Below, piece after piece: positions 1 through 6,128 of a DNA stretch of 7,811 nt. This stretch comes from Pseudomonadota bacterium. Lineage in GTDB: Bacteria > Pseudomonadota > Alphaproteobacteria > Acetobacterales > Acetobacteraceae. The DNA is taken from NCBI GenBank assembly GCA_021779655.1, contig JAJYAF010000088.1:1-7811 (forward strand), written 5' to 3'. Within the stretch, counting starts at the first letter, position 1. Each line of letters starts with the position of its first letter. The position numbers were made by a program, and so were the translations under genes. Below the pieces are notes generated by a model. The model was not told where the DNA came from, did no database searches, and saw nothing but the letters and a program-made list of their open reading frames with translations.

Positions 1-397
1 AGCGCACCGTCTGCTCATACCCGGCCCAGGCGGGCGCGGGGATGATGACCTCGTCCCCGGGATCGATGAGCGACATCACGGCGTTGAAGATCGCCTGCTT
101 GCCGCCATTGGTGATGAGGATGTTCTCCTCGGCGAGTGCGAACTTCTGGTCGCGCGCGTATTTGCGCAGCACGGCCGCCTTCAGCGCCTCGGTTCCGGCC
201 AGCGGGGGGTATTTCGTCTCGCCGCGCAGGGCCGCCGCGTGCGCGGCCGCCACGACATGCGGCGGGGTGGGAAAATCCGGCTCGCCCAGGGCGAGCGAGA
301 TGACATCATGGCCGGCCGCGCGCAGCGCCCGCGCTTTTGCCGCCATGGCGAACGTTGCCGCGAGCCCGGCCGCCGTCACACGCGTGGAGAGTCTCAT
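1..397 (-). CDS. Class I PLP-dependent aminotransferase (aspartate aminotransferase-like), N-terminal part only
   Basis: Partial gene: the first 132 codons are present and the rest lies beyond the left edge (families of this type run near 390-400 residues). The protein begins MRLSTRVTAAG and shows the N-terminal landmarks of fold-type I aspartate aminotransferases: GEPDF at residues 38-42, a KYPPLAG stretch at 62-68, NGGKQ at 97-101 (phosphate-binding part of the cofactor site), and PGDEV followed by IPAPAW with the aromatic Trp124 that would stack on the pyridoxal ring. The catalytic lysine lies in the missing part. The start is set by AGGAAA 5 bases upstream. It follows ilvN by 73 bases on the same strand, so a role in amino-acid transamination (Asp, Ala or a branched-chain keto acid) fits. 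The substrate cannot be read from this fragment, and these enzymes are often promiscuous. Confidence 0.91.
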   Translation of the reverse strand, partial: MRLSTRVTAAGLAATFAMAAKARALRAAGHDVISLALGEPDFPTPPHVVAAAHAAALRGETKYPPLAGTEALKAAVLRKYARDQKFALAEENILITNGGKQAIFNAVMSLIDPGDEVIIPAPAWAGYEQTVR

Positions 398-402
398 GCG
401 GA

Positions 403-408
403 TTTCCT
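403..408 (-). promoter_or_regulatory. Ribosome binding site of the aminotransferase gene
   Basis: AGGAAA on the minus strand, 5 bases before the ATG at 395-397. It supports this start and independent translation initiation after the 73-base gap that follows ilvN. The rest of that gap (398-470) shows no convincing promoter or terminator. Confidence 0.65.
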
Positions 409-470
409 GCCACCGCCGTTCAGGCGAGGCAATCGCCCGGCCGGAACGGCTGACGCCGGAAACTTGGGGT

Positions 471-986
471 CTAAATCGTTCGCGTGCCCCTGGCGATGGC
501 GGCAACGCCGGTGCGGGACACTTCGGCAAGGCCGAGCGGGCGCATCAGGTCGAGAAACGCGTCCAGCTTGTCGGTCGCGCCGGTGAGTTCGAAGATGAAG
601 TTCTGGGTGCTCGCGTCGATCACGCGGGCGCGGAAGGCCTCCGCCAGGCGCAGCGCTTCCTGCCTTGCCTCGCCCGTGCCGATCACCTTGATGAGCGCCA
701 GCTCACGCGCGAGATGCGGGCCTTCCGCCGAAAGATCGGCGACGCGGTAGACGGGAACCAGGCGGTCAAGCTGCGCCTTGATCTGTTCGATCACCATCGG
801 CGTGCCGGAGGTGACGATGGTGATGCGGCTCTTGCTGCGGTCGCGCTCCACCGGGGCCACCGTGAGACTGTCTATATTATAGCCGCGCCCGGAGAACAGG
901 CCGATGACGCGCGCCAGGACGCCGGATTCGTTCTCCACCAGCACCGATATGATGGCGGAACGGAAATTCCCGTCGCTGTCCGGCAT
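471..986 (-). CDS. ilvN: Acetolactate synthase small (regulatory) subunit
   Basis: Regulatory subunit of acetohydroxyacid synthase. It activates the catalytic subunit and carries feedback inhibition by branched-chain amino acids, mainly valine. At 171 residues it has the normal length of the IlvN/IlvH family. An ACT domain spans about residues 10-85, with the signature NESGVLARVIGLFSGRGYNI at 19-38 and SLTVAPVE just after. The C-terminal half (about 90-171) is the usual small-subunit domain, with ALIKV at 97-101 and VSRTGVAAIARG near the end. The gene starts inside the ilvB stop codon (TGATG, one shared base) and has no well-placed Shine-Dalgarno sequence; the nearest purine run lies about 15 bases upstream. 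Translation is therefore probably coupled to ilvB, giving matched subunit amounts. The symbol ilvH would be equally acceptable. Confidence 0.97.
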   Translation of the reverse strand: MPDSDGNFRSAIISVLVENESGVLARVIGLFSGRGYNIDSLTVAPVERDRSKSRITIVTSGTPMVIEQIKAQLDRLVPVYRVADLSAEGPHLARELALIKVIGTGEARQEALRLAEAFRARVIDASTQNFIFELTGATDKLDAFLDLMRPLGLAEVSRTGVAAIARGTRTI

Positions 987-2791
987 CAGACCAGCGCCAG
1001 GCCTTCATCGGTCACGCCCCTGCCGCTGAACCCGGGCTGTTTCGGCTCCGACCCCAGCAGCATTTCGTTGTGCGCGGCGCCGGAAGGGATCATGGGAAAG
1101 ACGTTTTCCATCTGATCGACACGGATATCGGCGATCACCGGCCGGTCCACCGCCAGCATTTCCGCGATCACGCGGTCGAGATCGTCGATGGTGTCGGCCC
1201 GCAGGCCCACGCCGTGGAAGCTCTCCGCCAGCTTGACGAAATCCGGCAGGGCCTCCGAATAGCTTTCGGAATAGCGGTTGCCGTGCAGCAGTTCCTGCCA
1301 CTGCCGCACCATGCCCATATACTGATTGTTCAGAATGAAAATTTTCACCGGCAGGCGGTACTGCGCGAGCGTGCCGAGTTCCTGGATGTTCATCAGCGTG
1401 CTGGCCTCGCCCGCGATGTCCACCACCAGGGCATCGGGATGCGCCACCTGCACGCCCATGGCGGCCGGCAGGCCATAGCCCATGGTGCCCAGCCCGCCGG
1501 AAGTCATCCAGCGGTTCGGTTTTTCGAATTTGAAATACTGGGCGGCCCACATCTGGTGCTGGCCGACCTCGGTGGTGACGAAGACATCCCTCGCCTGGGC
1601 GCGCGTTGCCTCATAGAGCCGTTGCAGGGCGTATTGCGGCTTGATGATGCTTCCCTGCTCCCGCGGCTGCGTGAAGCGCAGACAATCCGTGGCCCGCCAG
1701 GCTTCGATCTGCCGCCACCATTGCGCGAGCGGTTCCGGCGCGGGCCGGGTTTCGTCCGCCTGCCAGGCGGTGAGGAGCGCGCGGAGAACCGCCGTGGCAT
1801 CGCCGACGACGGGAATGTCCACGGCGACCGATTTGTTGATGCTGGAAGGGTCGATATCGACGTGGATTTTCTTCGAGCCGGGGGAGAAGGCGTTGATGCG
1901 CCCGGTCACCCGGTCATCGAACCGGGCGCCGATATTCAGCATCACATCCGCCCCGTGCATGGCGAGATTGGCTTCGTAGGTGCCATGCATGCCGAGCATG
2001 CCGAGAAACTGCCTGTCCGACGCCGGATAGGCGCCAAGGCCCATCAGCGTGGAGGTGACGGGAAAGCCGGTTGCCCGCGCGAACGCGGTAAGCAGGCGGG
2101 AAGCCTCCGGCCCGGCGTTGATGACACCGCCGCCGGAATAGATGATCGGCCTTTCGCTGCGCTTGAGCAGCGCGACGGCCCGCGCGATCGCGCCGCCATC
2201 CGGCTCGGTGCGGGGGCGGTAGCTGCGATGCGGCTGGTTGCCGGGCTCGCTATACGGCGCGGGGCTGATGAGAATGTCCTTGGGCAGATCCACCAGCACC
2301 GGGCCGGGGCGGCCGGTGCGCGCGACATAAAAGGCCTCATGCAGCACGCGGACCAGATCGGCGCTGTTTTTCACCAGGTAGTTATGCTTGGTGGCGGGGC
2401 GGGTGATGCCGGTGGTGTCCGCTTCCTGGAAGGCATCGTTGCCGATGAGATGCGTGGGCACCTGACCGGAGAGGCAGACGAGGGGAATGCTGTCCATCAG
2501 CGCGTCCACCAGCCCGGTTACCGCGTTGGTGGCGCCGGGGCCGGAGGTGACCAGCACCACGCCGGTTTTACCGGTGGAGCGGGCATAGCCTTCCGCCGCA
2601 TGCACCGCCGCCTGCTCGTGCCGGACCAGGATGTGACGGATATCCGATTGCTGGAACAGCGCATCATAGAGCGGTAGAACGGCGCCGCCGGGATAGCCGA
2701 AAATAATCTCCACCCCTTGCGCCTTGAGCGCGCGCAAAATGGCTTCCGCGCCGGATTTCATGGTTTCGGGTGCCATTAAGGAGCCATCCAT
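986..2791 (-). CDS. ilvB: Acetolactate synthase large (catalytic) subunit
   Basis: Thiamine-diphosphate enzyme that condenses two pyruvates to 2-acetolactate, or pyruvate and 2-oxobutyrate to acetohydroxybutyrate: the first common step of Val, Leu and Ile synthesis, in the cytoplasm. The 601 residues match the family. The N-terminal PYR domain carries [10 protein letters not shown] (31-40) and the catalytic Glu59 in RHEQ. SGPGATN (83-89) and GQVPTHLIG (109-117) follow. The central FAD-binding domain holds [10 protein letters not shown] (288-297). The C-terminal PP domain holds AGEAS (460-464) and LNNQYMG (487-493), the ThDP/metal motif, then VRQWQ with Trp498. Glu462 stands where the textbook motif has Asp. 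The first Met is preferred because AAGGA lies 9 bases upstream; Met6 and Met11 lack comparable sites. The gene follows miaA by 67 bases and overlaps ilvN by one base. Confidence 0.98.
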   Translation of the reverse strand: MDGSLMAPETMKSGAEAILRALKAQGVEIIFGYPGGAVLPLYDALFQQSDIRHILVRHEQAAVHAAEGYARSTGKTGVVLVTSGPGATNAVTGLVDALMDSIPLVCLSGQVPTHLIGNDAFQEADTTGITRPATKHNYLVKNSADLVRVLHEAFYVARTGRPGPVLVDLPKDILISPAPYSEPGNQPHRSYRPRTEPDGGAIARAVALLKRSERPIIYSGGGVINAGPEASRLLTAFARATGFPVTSTLMGLGAYPASDRQFLGMLGMHGTYEANLAMHGADVMLNIGARFDDRVTGRINAFSPGSKKIHVDIDPSSINKSVAVDIPVVGDATAVLRALLTAWQADETRPAPEPLAQWWRQIEAWRATDCLRFTQPREQGSIIKPQYALQRLYEATRAQARDVFVTTEVGQHQMWAAQYFKFEKPNRWMTSGGLGTMGYGLPAAMGVQVAHPDALVVDIAGEASTLMNIQELGTLAQYRLPVKIFILNNQYMGMVRQWQELLHGNRYSESYSEALPDFVKLAESFHGVGLRADTIDDLDRVIAEMLAVDRPVIADIRVDQMENVFPMIPSGAAHNEMLLGSEPKQPGFSGRGVTDEGLALV

Positions 2792-2800
2792 CGCTCGCGG

Positions 2801-2805
2801 TCCTT
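2801..2805 (-). promoter_or_regulatory. Ribosome binding site of ilvB
   Basis: AAGGA on the minus strand, 9 bases before the ATG at 2789-2791. It decides in favour of the first of three in-frame Met codons (the others are codons 6 and 11). Confidence 0.6.
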
Positions 2806-2824
2806 GGAAAGGTTTCAGCGGGGT

Positions 2825-2840
2825 AAAAGTTGCCGCTTAA
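2825..2840 (-). repeat. Imperfect direct repeat before ilvB, copy 2
   Basis: Minus-strand TTAAGCGGCAACTTTT, matching 14 of 16 bases of the copy at 2885-2900, exactly 60 bases apart in the same orientation. This copy lies in the miaA-ilvB gap, over the candidate -10 position. It may be an operator half-site pair or chance. Confidence 0.4.
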
Positions 2841-2862
2841 CGCGTGATGCGGGAGCCGTCAA
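2835..2862 (-). promoter_or_regulatory. Possible ilvB promoter overlapping the miaA stop codon
   Basis: On the minus strand, TTGACG (2857-2862) matches the sigma-70 -35 consensus in five of six bases and contains the miaA TGA stop. A 16-base spacer leads to TTAAGC (2835-2840), which is a poor -10. An AT-rich stretch lies just upstream, as expected for a promoter-proximal element. The -10 is weak, so ilvB may instead depend on read-through from miaA, or a different -10 may be used. Confidence 0.3.
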
Positions 2863-3839
2863 CCCGGCTGATTTATTAAATTACAATAGTTGCCGATTAA
2901 ACTTTCCGAAAATTGCTGAAAATCGTCTGGCTGGGCACTAATAATTTGCATGGCTGGGCTGTCCACGAGTTTTTGATGGCGAAACCAGGTGCCCTGCCGC
3001 CGGGCGTAGCGGCAGGTGGCGGCGACGGCGCGGGCGGCGGCCTCGGCCTCGGTGCATTCCCCGCGCAGATGCGCGGCAAGTTCCGCAACCCCGAGGGCGC
3101 GCAGCAGCGGCAGGTTTGGGTTTGGGTTCCGGTCCAGCAGCGCCCGCAGTTCCGCGAGCGCTCCGGCTTCCAGCATGCGCGCGAAGCGGGCGGCGATGGC
3201 GGCGCGCAGGGCGGGGCGCGGCGGGTCTAGCAGGAGCATCCGCGCGGACCAGCCGGTGAGCGGGTTCACCGGCCGCGCCTGCCATTCCGTAAGGCCGCGA
3301 CCGGTGGCGCGCCAGACCTCATAGGCGCGCGCCACGCGCTGGCTGTCCGCCGGATGCAGGCGCGACGCGGTCGCCGGGTCCGCTTCGGCCAACCTTGCGT
3401 GCAGGCCGGCGGCGCCCAGTTGCGCGAGCAACGCGCGCGCCTCCGCCCTGGCCTGTGGCGAGGGTTCGGGGATATCGGCGATGCCGTGCAGCAGGGCGCG
3501 CAGATACAGCCCGGTGCCGCCGCAGAGAATGGAAATTTGCCCCTCCCGCGCGGCCTCGCGCATCGCGCCGAGCGCCGCGTCCCGCCACCAGGCGGCGTTG
3601 CCGATGGCGGATGCGGGCAGCACGCCGTACAGGCGATGCGGCGCCCTGGCCTCGTCCCCGGCGCTGGGCCGGGCGGTGAGGATGCGCAGATCGCGGTAGC
3701 ACTGCATGGCGTCCGCATTGATGACGGCGCCGTTGAGGTGCTGGGCGAGCCTGAGCGCGAGCGCGGATTTGCCGCTGGCCGTGGGGCCGGCGACGATGAT
3801 CAATCTTCCAGCATCCGGCGCTGCTTGCCGAGCCGCCAT
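2859..3839 (-). CDS. miaA: tRNA dimethylallyltransferase
   Basis: Transfers a dimethylallyl group from dimethylallyl diphosphate to N6 of adenosine 37 next to the anticodon of tRNAs reading UNN codons. This is the first step of i6A/ms2i6A formation and supports reading-frame fidelity. The 326-residue protein has the P-loop GPTASGKS (18-25), DAMQCYRDL (43-51), GGTGLYLRAL (107-116), DSQRVARAYEV (165-175) and RYARRQGTWFRHQ (277-289), all in family order. The start at 3839 is chosen because AGGA lies 6 bases upstream. The frame stays open much further upstream, but that part is antisense to serB and shows no MiaA homology. The last ~37 residues after WFRHQ are a variable tail encoded by unusually AT-rich DNA. 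A short NPNPN run (238-242) comes from a hexanucleotide repeat. The gene is divergent from serB and upstream of ilvB, probably in one operon. Confidence 0.97.
   Translation of the reverse strand: MAARQAAPDAGRLIIVAGPTASGKSALALRLAQHLNGAVINADAMQCYRDLRILTARPSAGDEARAPHRLYGVLPASAIGNAAWWRDAALGAMREAAREGQISILCGGTGLYLRALLHGIADIPEPSPQARAEARALLAQLGAAGLHARLAEADPATASRLHPADSQRVARAYEVWRATGRGLTEWQARPVNPLTGWSARMLLLDPPRPALRAAIAARFARMLEAGALAELRALLDRNPNPNLPLLRALGVAELAAHLRGECTEAEAAARAVAATCRYARRQGTWFRHQKLVDSPAMQIISAQPDDFQQFSESLIGNYCNLINQPG
2885..2900 (-). repeat. Imperfect direct repeat before ilvB, copy 1
   Basis: Minus-strand TTAATCGGCAACTATT, matching 14 of 16 bases of the copy at 2825-2840. It lies inside the last codons of miaA (reading LIGNY), upstream of the candidate ilvB -35 element. 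Confidence 0.4.
3113..3128. repeat. Short hexanucleotide tandem repeat inside miaA
   Basis: Sixteen bases with a period of 6 (unit TTTGGG on the plus strand). On the coding strand it writes Asn-Pro-Asn-Pro-Asn at MiaA residues 238-242, in the loop before the conserved LRALGV segment. The period is a multiple of three, so slippage would add or remove Asn-Pro pairs without a frameshift. Confidence 0.6.
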
Positions 3840-3843
3840 TGCC

Positions 3844-3849
3844 TGTCCT
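3844..3849 (-). promoter_or_regulatory. Ribosome binding site of miaA
   Basis: Minus-strand AGGACA, with AGGA ending 6 bases before the ATG at 3837-3839. It fixes the miaA start within an otherwise long open frame. The site lies in the 21-base gap shared with serB. Confidence 0.6.
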
Positions 3850-3860
3850 AACCAGCCGCC

Positions 3861-4760
3861 ATGGCATATACCGTCACGCTCGTCGCCAACCTGCAAGCCG
3901 GCCCGCTCACCGACGCGCTGGCCCGCGCCGCCTTCGCGTATTGCGAAGGCCAGGCGCTGAACTGGCTCTCGCCGGGGGAAGCCTGCGAGTTCCGGGTGAA
4001 GAACGCGCCGGATGCGGCCATGGTGAAACAGGCGGCGCTCAACGGCAAGCCGGTGGATGTGCTGGTGAGCCGGCAGCGCGGCCGGCGCAAGGCCGTGCTG
4101 GTCGCGGACATGGACAGCACCATCGTCACCTCCGAGACGCTGGACGAACTGGCCGGGCAGGCCGGATTGAAGGACAGGGTGGCGGAGATCACCCGCCGCT
4201 CGATGAACGGGGAGATCGATTTCGCCACCGCCCTGCGGGAGAGGGTGGCCATGCTGAAGGGGCTTGAGCTCTCGGCGCTGGAGCGTACCTGGCGGGCGAT
4301 CGAATTCACGCCCGGCGCGCATACCCTGGTGGCGACGATGCGCAGCTTCGGCGCCGTGACCGCGCTGGTCTCCGGCGGCTTCAGCTACTTCACGGAACGC
4401 GTGGCGGCGGAGCTTGGCTTCGATATTCAGCGCGCGAATGTGCTGCTGGATGACGGAACCGCCCTGACCGGCGCGGTCGCGGAGCCGATCCTGGACCAGA
4501 ATGCCAAGCTGAACACACTGAAGGCGATCGCGGAGGATCGTGGCGTGCGGCTTGCCGCGACGCTCGCGGTGGGGGATGGCGCCAACGACCTGCCGATGCT
4601 CAAGACAGCCGGGCTGGGAGTTGCCTACCGGGCAAAGCCCGTGGTGGCCGCCGAGGTGGCAAACCGGATCGAGCATACGGATTTGCGCAGCCTGCTTTTC
4701 GCGCAGGGCTATCCGGCCAAGGTTTTCAAGAGCGGCGTTTTCAAGAGCGGCGCGGCCTGA
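3861..4760 (+). CDS. serB: Phosphoserine phosphatase
   Basis: Hydrolyses O-phospho-L-serine to serine, the last step of serine synthesis from 3-phosphoglycerate, in the cytoplasm. The 299-residue HAD-superfamily protein has an N-terminal regulatory-type domain (about 1-75) and a catalytic domain with all motifs: DMDST (83-87; nucleophile Asp83, acid/base Asp85), Glu92 in the cap region, SGGF (171-174, motif II), Lys216 in NAKLN (motif III) and GDGAND (238-243, metal-binding motif IV). The ATG at 3861 fits the family's N-terminus, but no Shine-Dalgarno sequence precedes it. The next in-frame Met is codon 54 and would remove most of the first domain. The C-terminus carries a perfect tandem duplication reading VFKSG twice. 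It diverges from miaA with a 21-base gap. The downstream HdeD gene is 74 bases away. Confidence 0.97.
   Translation: MAYTVTLVANLQAGPLTDALARAAFAYCEGQALNWLSPGEACEFRVKNAPDAAMVKQAALNGKPVDVLVSRQRGRRKAVLVADMDSTIVTSETLDELAGQAGLKDRVAEITRRSMNGEIDFATALRERVAMLKGLELSALERTWRAIEFTPGAHTLVATMRSFGAVTALVSGGFSYFTERVAAELGFDIQRANVLLDDGTALTGAVAEPILDQNAKLNTLKAIAEDRGVRLAATLAVGDGANDLPMLKTAGLGVAYRAKPVVAAEVANRIEHTDLRSLLFAQGYPAKVFKSGVFKSGAA
4722..4751 (+). repeat. Perfect 15-base tandem duplication at the end of serB
   Basis: The 15-base unit GTTTTCAAGAGCGGC occurs twice head to tail (4722-4736 and 4737-4751). It is in frame and adds a second VFKSG (SerB residues 288-292 and 293-297) just before the final Ala-Ala and stop. 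The absence of any base difference suggests a recent event. Confidence 0.9.
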
Positions 4761-4823
4761 CGGGGCGTTTCGCCGATTGGCGCGGCTATGCTATCAGCCA
4801 TTTGCTTTCATTGAACTTTTAAG

Positions 4824-4828
4824 AGGAG
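4824..4828 (+). promoter_or_regulatory. Strong ribosome binding site of the HdeD-family gene
   Basis: AGGAG, 6 bases before the ATG at 4835, in an A-rich context. It is the best Shine-Dalgarno match in the window, suggesting efficient independent translation. The rest of the serB-HdeD gap (4761-4823) gives no clear promoter and no terminator. Confidence 0.75.
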
Positions 4829-4834
4829 AAGGCC

Positions 4835-5398
4835 ATGACCGGTTCATCGCTCACCAATCCGTTTCACGGGCGCCTGCATGGCTCGGCGACCCGGTTGCTA
4901 TGGTTCGGCGTTGCCCTGCTGGTGATCGGCCTCGCCGCCATTCTGTTTCCGTTCTTCTCCGGCCTGGCGGCCACGGTGCTCACGGGCTGGGTGCTGCTGC
5001 TGGCGGGGGTTTTGTCGCTGGCCGCGGCGTTCACGATTCACGGAACCGGGCCGTTCTTCGGGGCCGTTCTGTTCGGGCTGCTCTCCCTGGCGGCGGGGAT
5101 TTTTCTGCTGTTCAACCCGCTGGCGGGGATGGTTGCGCTCACCCTGGTGGTGGGCGTGATGTTTCTTTTCCAGGGCGCGGCGGAGATCGTCTTCGCGCTG
5201 GAAATGCGGCCGATGGGCGGCTGGGGCATGGTGCTGTTTTCCGGTATCGCCAGCATCATCCTGGCCGTCATCATCCTCGGCGGCTGGCCGGCGACCTCGG
5301 TGATCGTGCTGGGCATATTGCTCGGGATAAATTTCATCACCAGCGGGCTTGGATATATTTTCACGGCCCAGGCCATCCGGCGGGGGGAACAGCCTTAA
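4835..5398 (+). CDS. HdeD/DUF308-family six-helix inner-membrane protein
   Basis: Integral membrane protein of 187 residues, the usual size for the HdeD (DUF308) family. Six hydrophobic segments can be read at about 21-40, 44-66, 73-93, 97-120, 130-150 and 153-176, with a short polar N-terminus and a basic C-terminal tail ending RRGEQP. The repeated pattern of glycine-rich helix pairs (LFPF near 37-40, LLFNPLAG at 91-98, GGWP at 149-152) is typical of the family. In Escherichia coli, HdeD is linked to acid resistance at high cell density; its molecular action is not established, and most paralogues elsewhere are uncharacterised. Family membership is therefore secure, but a stress role here is inference. 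It follows serB by 74 bases and converges on otsB, with 17 bases between the coding ends. Confidence 0.88.
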   Translation: MTGSSLTNPFHGRLHGSATRLLWFGVALLVIGLAAILFPFFSGLAATVLTGWVLLLAGVLSLAAAFTIHGTGPFFGAVLFGLLSLAAGIFLLFNPLAGMVALTLVVGVMFLFQGAAEIVFALEMRPMGGWGMVLFSGIASIILAVIILGGWPATSVIVLGILLGINFITSGLGYIFTAQAIRRGEQP

Positions 5399-5431
5399 GG
5401 CCGGTAGCGCTCCCGCTACCCCGCTCCGGCC
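5399..5431. terminator. Hairpin between convergent HdeD-family and otsB genes, possible bidirectional terminator
   Basis: A perfect 7-bp stem GGTAGCG-CTCC-CGCTACC (5403-5409 with 5414-5420) begins just after the HdeD stop. An alternative, longer fold pairs GGCCGG (5399-5404) with CCGGCC (5426-5431) around a 5-bp inner stem. The otsB stop codon lies inside the right arm. No T-tract follows on either strand, so this is not a textbook intrinsic terminator; the position between convergent ends is the main argument. Confidence 0.42.
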
Positions 5432-6126
5432 GCGCCCGCGCGCGCGATCCACGCCCGCACCTGCGCCGTACTGCCCGCGAAATCCCGCTTGACGTGTAGC
5501 CCGAGTCCGCCCAGTTCGGCGGCCTTGCGAATGGCCGGCTCGTCGGTGACGTCGTCGCCGATATAGACCGGAAGGCGGCCGCGGAAGGGGTCGGTTTCCA
5601 TGAACCAGGCCAGCGCCTCGCCCTTGTTGCCGAGCCGCGGTTTCAGCTCGAAAGCGCAATGGGCGGGCAGCACCGCCGCCTCGCTGTCGGCGGCGGCAAG
5701 CCGCTCCACCAGCCGGCGCAACGCGGACTCGAAACGGGGCGCCTGGCGGTAATGCGCGACCAGGCTGAACGCCTTTTCCTCGATCAGCACGCCCGGCATG
5801 GCCGCGGCCGCTTCCCGCAAGATCTTCAGCCATTCATCGTAATGGCCAAGACGCCGCGCCACGGCCGTTATTGTGCCGTCCGCGCCGCGCAGCAGCGCGC
5901 CGTGTTCCGCCGCGCAGGGCAGGCCGGGGCCGAGCAGATCGTCGATATCGGCGAGTTTGCGCCCGGAGATCACGGCGAGCGCGCCGCCGAGCGCGGCCTG
6001 CACGCGCCGTAGCGTTTCCGGCAGGCCAGGAGGAACCTGAACGGCTTGCGGGGTGACGGCAAGATCGATCAGCGTTCCGTCCATGTCGAGAAACAGCGCG
6101 CCACGGGGATCGAGCGGGGGCGGCAT
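5416..6126 (-). CDS. otsB: Trehalose-6-phosphate phosphatase
   Basis: Removes the phosphate from trehalose 6-phosphate to give trehalose, the second step of the OtsA/OtsB route; cytoplasmic. The 236-residue protein has the HAD-IIB layout of this family: DMDGT (14-18; nucleophile Asp14, Asp16), SGRK (54-57), AEHG (73-76), the cap segment EEKAFSLVAHYR (116-127), KPRLGNKG (162-169, with the conserved Lys168) and GDDVTDE (190-196, metal-binding). The ATG at 6126 is chosen because it is followed directly by the family N-terminus and preceded by GAGG at 8 bases. The frame stays open further upstream, but that stretch only overlaps treY in another frame. The treY stop is 2 bases upstream (TGACCATG), so the two genes are almost certainly co-transcribed and translationally coupled. 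No otsA is visible. Confidence 0.94.
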   Translation of the reverse strand: MPPPLDPRGALFLDMDGTLIDLAVTPQAVQVPPGLPETLRRVQAALGGALAVISGRKLADIDDLLGPGLPCAAEHGALLRGADGTITAVARRLGHYDEWLKILREAAAAMPGVLIEEKAFSLVAHYRQAPRFESALRRLVERLAAADSEAAVLPAHCAFELKPRLGNKGEALAWFMETDPFRGRLPVYIGDDVTDEPAIRKAAELGGLGLHVKRDFAGSTAQVRAWIARAGAAGAG

Positions 6127-6128
6127 GG

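Noticed and set aside
42..1115. A 357-codon plus-strand open frame over the aminotransferase, ilvN and the end of ilvB
   Set aside because: Antisense shadow of three recognisable genes; its translation shows no family signature.
1070..2677. A 535-codon plus-strand open frame opposite ilvB
   Set aside because: It lies fully antisense to a clear ilvB gene, and its translation is rich in His, Arg, Gly and Asp without any recognisable domain. High GC content makes such antisense frames common.
2820..2840. AGCGG/CCGCT pairing before ilvB as an attenuator
   Set aside because: Only five pairs around a long loop, with no leader peptide rich in Val, Leu or Ile and no U-run.
3840..4676. Long N-terminal extension of miaA on the minus strand
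   Set aside because: It is antisense to serB, whose motifs are complete. MiaA homology begins at the Met at 3839, which has a ribosome binding site.
4771..4782. CGCC-GATT-GGCG as a serB terminator
   Set aside because: A 4-bp stem with no T-tract; easily expected by chance at this GC content.
4540..5499. A 319-codon plus-strand open frame bridging serB and the HdeD gene
   Set aside because: It is out of frame with two well-supported genes and has no ribosome binding site or motif.
4898..5833. A 311-codon minus-strand open frame across the HdeD gene and otsB
   Set aside because: Low-complexity Arg/Gly/Gln-rich translation, partly antisense to HdeD and partly out of frame with otsB; a shadow frame.
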